Below, piece by piece: positions 40,200 to 40,723 of a stretch of 40,723 bases of DNA. The DNA comes from a virus. A program made the translations under genes and the position numbers. Numbering within the stretch: the first letter of the stretch is position 1; each line of letters opens with the position of its first letter. The stretch lies in the IMG/VR virus record IMGVR_UViG_3300025010_000127, positions 1-40,723 of that record. One strand, written 5' to 3'. The notes under the pieces were generated by a model. The model saw only the letters and a list, made by a program, of their open reading frames with translations. It was not told the DNA's origin and made no database searches.

Positions 40200-40723
40200 T
40201 CAAGAATTATCCATATCTTCTTGTTCTTCAGGAACTTTCTTTTGTTGTGGTGCTGCCCCTGGCTCAGCCACCTTTTCCGCCAACTGCTCGGCCTCAAGCT
40301 CGGTTATCAATTTGGGGTACAGTTTCTCCTCGGTCGCCAGCTTCAGCCTGCTTTTGTGGAGATTCTGGAAACCAATCCGCCGGGCAATATCCTCGCTGGC
40401 GATTCCCAAAGTCTGGTTCACGGCCCCATGCTTGACCCCGAGCAATGCCTTCACCTTGGACTCAAGGTCGCCTATTTCAGACAGCGGCCAGTTAATCGCT
40501 ATTGTCTCATGAGCCTCGATCGGTATCTTCTTAAACTTGGCCACCCCGTTCTCAAACTTGTAGGCCTTGTTTTCCGATACGGTCCAGGGCATATGTCCTG
40601 TTTTTGAGTGCAGGAACAAAGCCCCACGCCAGAAGGTGTAGATCATAAACCTCTCCAGGTCCGCGACCTGGTCCGCGACCCTGTCCGCGATTGGGCCCCG
40701 GCTCATTTTTACCCCGCCATAGG
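40200..40723 (-). CDS. Portal protein, C-terminal part (cut by window edge)
   Basis: The frame is open to the right edge. From ATG 40706 it would give a 168-residue protein, but codons upstream of that ATG are open too, so this is more likely the end of a longer gene. It has a helix ('ADLERFMIYTFWRGALFLH'), then 'IAINWPLSEIGDLESKVKAL', 'GIASEDIARRIGF' and a Glu/Gln-rich tail, as in the stem-to-crown part of portals. Position just before the protease also fits portal. Three imperfect 12-base units at about 40660-40693 encode 'RVADQVADLE'. Confidence 0.6.
   Translation of the reverse strand, partial: YGGVKMSRGPIADRVADQVADLERFMIYTFWRGALFLHSKTGHMPWTVSENKAYKFENGVAKFKKIPIEAHETIAINWPLSEIGDLESKVKALLGVKHGAVNQTLGIASEDIARRIGFQNLHKSRLKLATEEKLYPKLITELEAEQLAEKVAEPGAAPQQKKVPEEQEDMDNS

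Noticed and set aside
1-40723. Integrase, repressor, attachment site, tRNA genes or CRISPR array
   Set aside because: None was seen on reading the window; the lysogeny state of the phage cannot be judged from this segment.

Overview
This window is a segment of a tailed double-stranded DNA phage genome (siphovirus-like, with lambda-type order of head and tail genes). No rRNA, tRNA, integrase, CRISPR array or insertion sequence was seen. Genes are packed almost end to end. Many join by ATGA, GTGA or TAATG overlaps, most starts have a GGAG/GAGG ribosome site, and no bacterial housekeeping gene is present. The host cannot be read directly. The ribosome sites fit a bacterium, and two small ferredoxin-like Cys proteins (10399-10798) would suit an anaerobic host, but that is inference only.

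Left block, + strand, 1-10409: an early or middle DNA-metabolism operon. In order it holds a RecU-like Holliday-junction resolvase, a dATP/dGTP diphosphohydrolase-family protein, a thymidylate-synthase-family enzyme, small accessory proteins, an intruding HNH/AP2 homing endonuclease, an SbcD/SbcC (gp47/gp46-like) pair, a nucleotidyltransferase-fold protein, an ATP-dependent DNA ligase, and a run of small SH3-like and zinc-knuckle proteins. Together these cover recombination, end processing, nick sealing and nucleotide-pool control. DNA polymerase, primase and helicase are not here and presumably lie outside the left edge.

Right block, - strand, 40723 down to 10399: one long late operon read leftwards. 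Its order is portal C-terminus (cut by the window edge), S49 head protease with a nested scaffold, decoration protein, major capsid protein (lambda gpE family), terminator, head-tail joining proteins, a Com-like zinc protein, tail tube, terminator, tail assembly chaperone G with a lambda-type GGGAAAG frameshift into T, an 1858-residue tape measure, distal tail proteins, three proteins sharing one N-terminal signature, a SPRY/14-residue-repeat protein, tail fibre and two paralogous lectin-fold proteins, lysis genes (holin-like, small membrane proteins, GH108 endolysin), and two tiny ferredoxin-like proteins at the end. The + and - operons converge and overlap at 10399-10409. The terminase should lie beyond the right edge.

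The most interesting points are the tandem ferredoxin-like genes beside lysis, the nine-copy 14-residue repeat in the tail protein at 18334-20418, the three consecutive tail proteins with a shared N-terminal signature, the exact lambda-type slippery site, and tandem duplications in the tape measure and adhesin genes.
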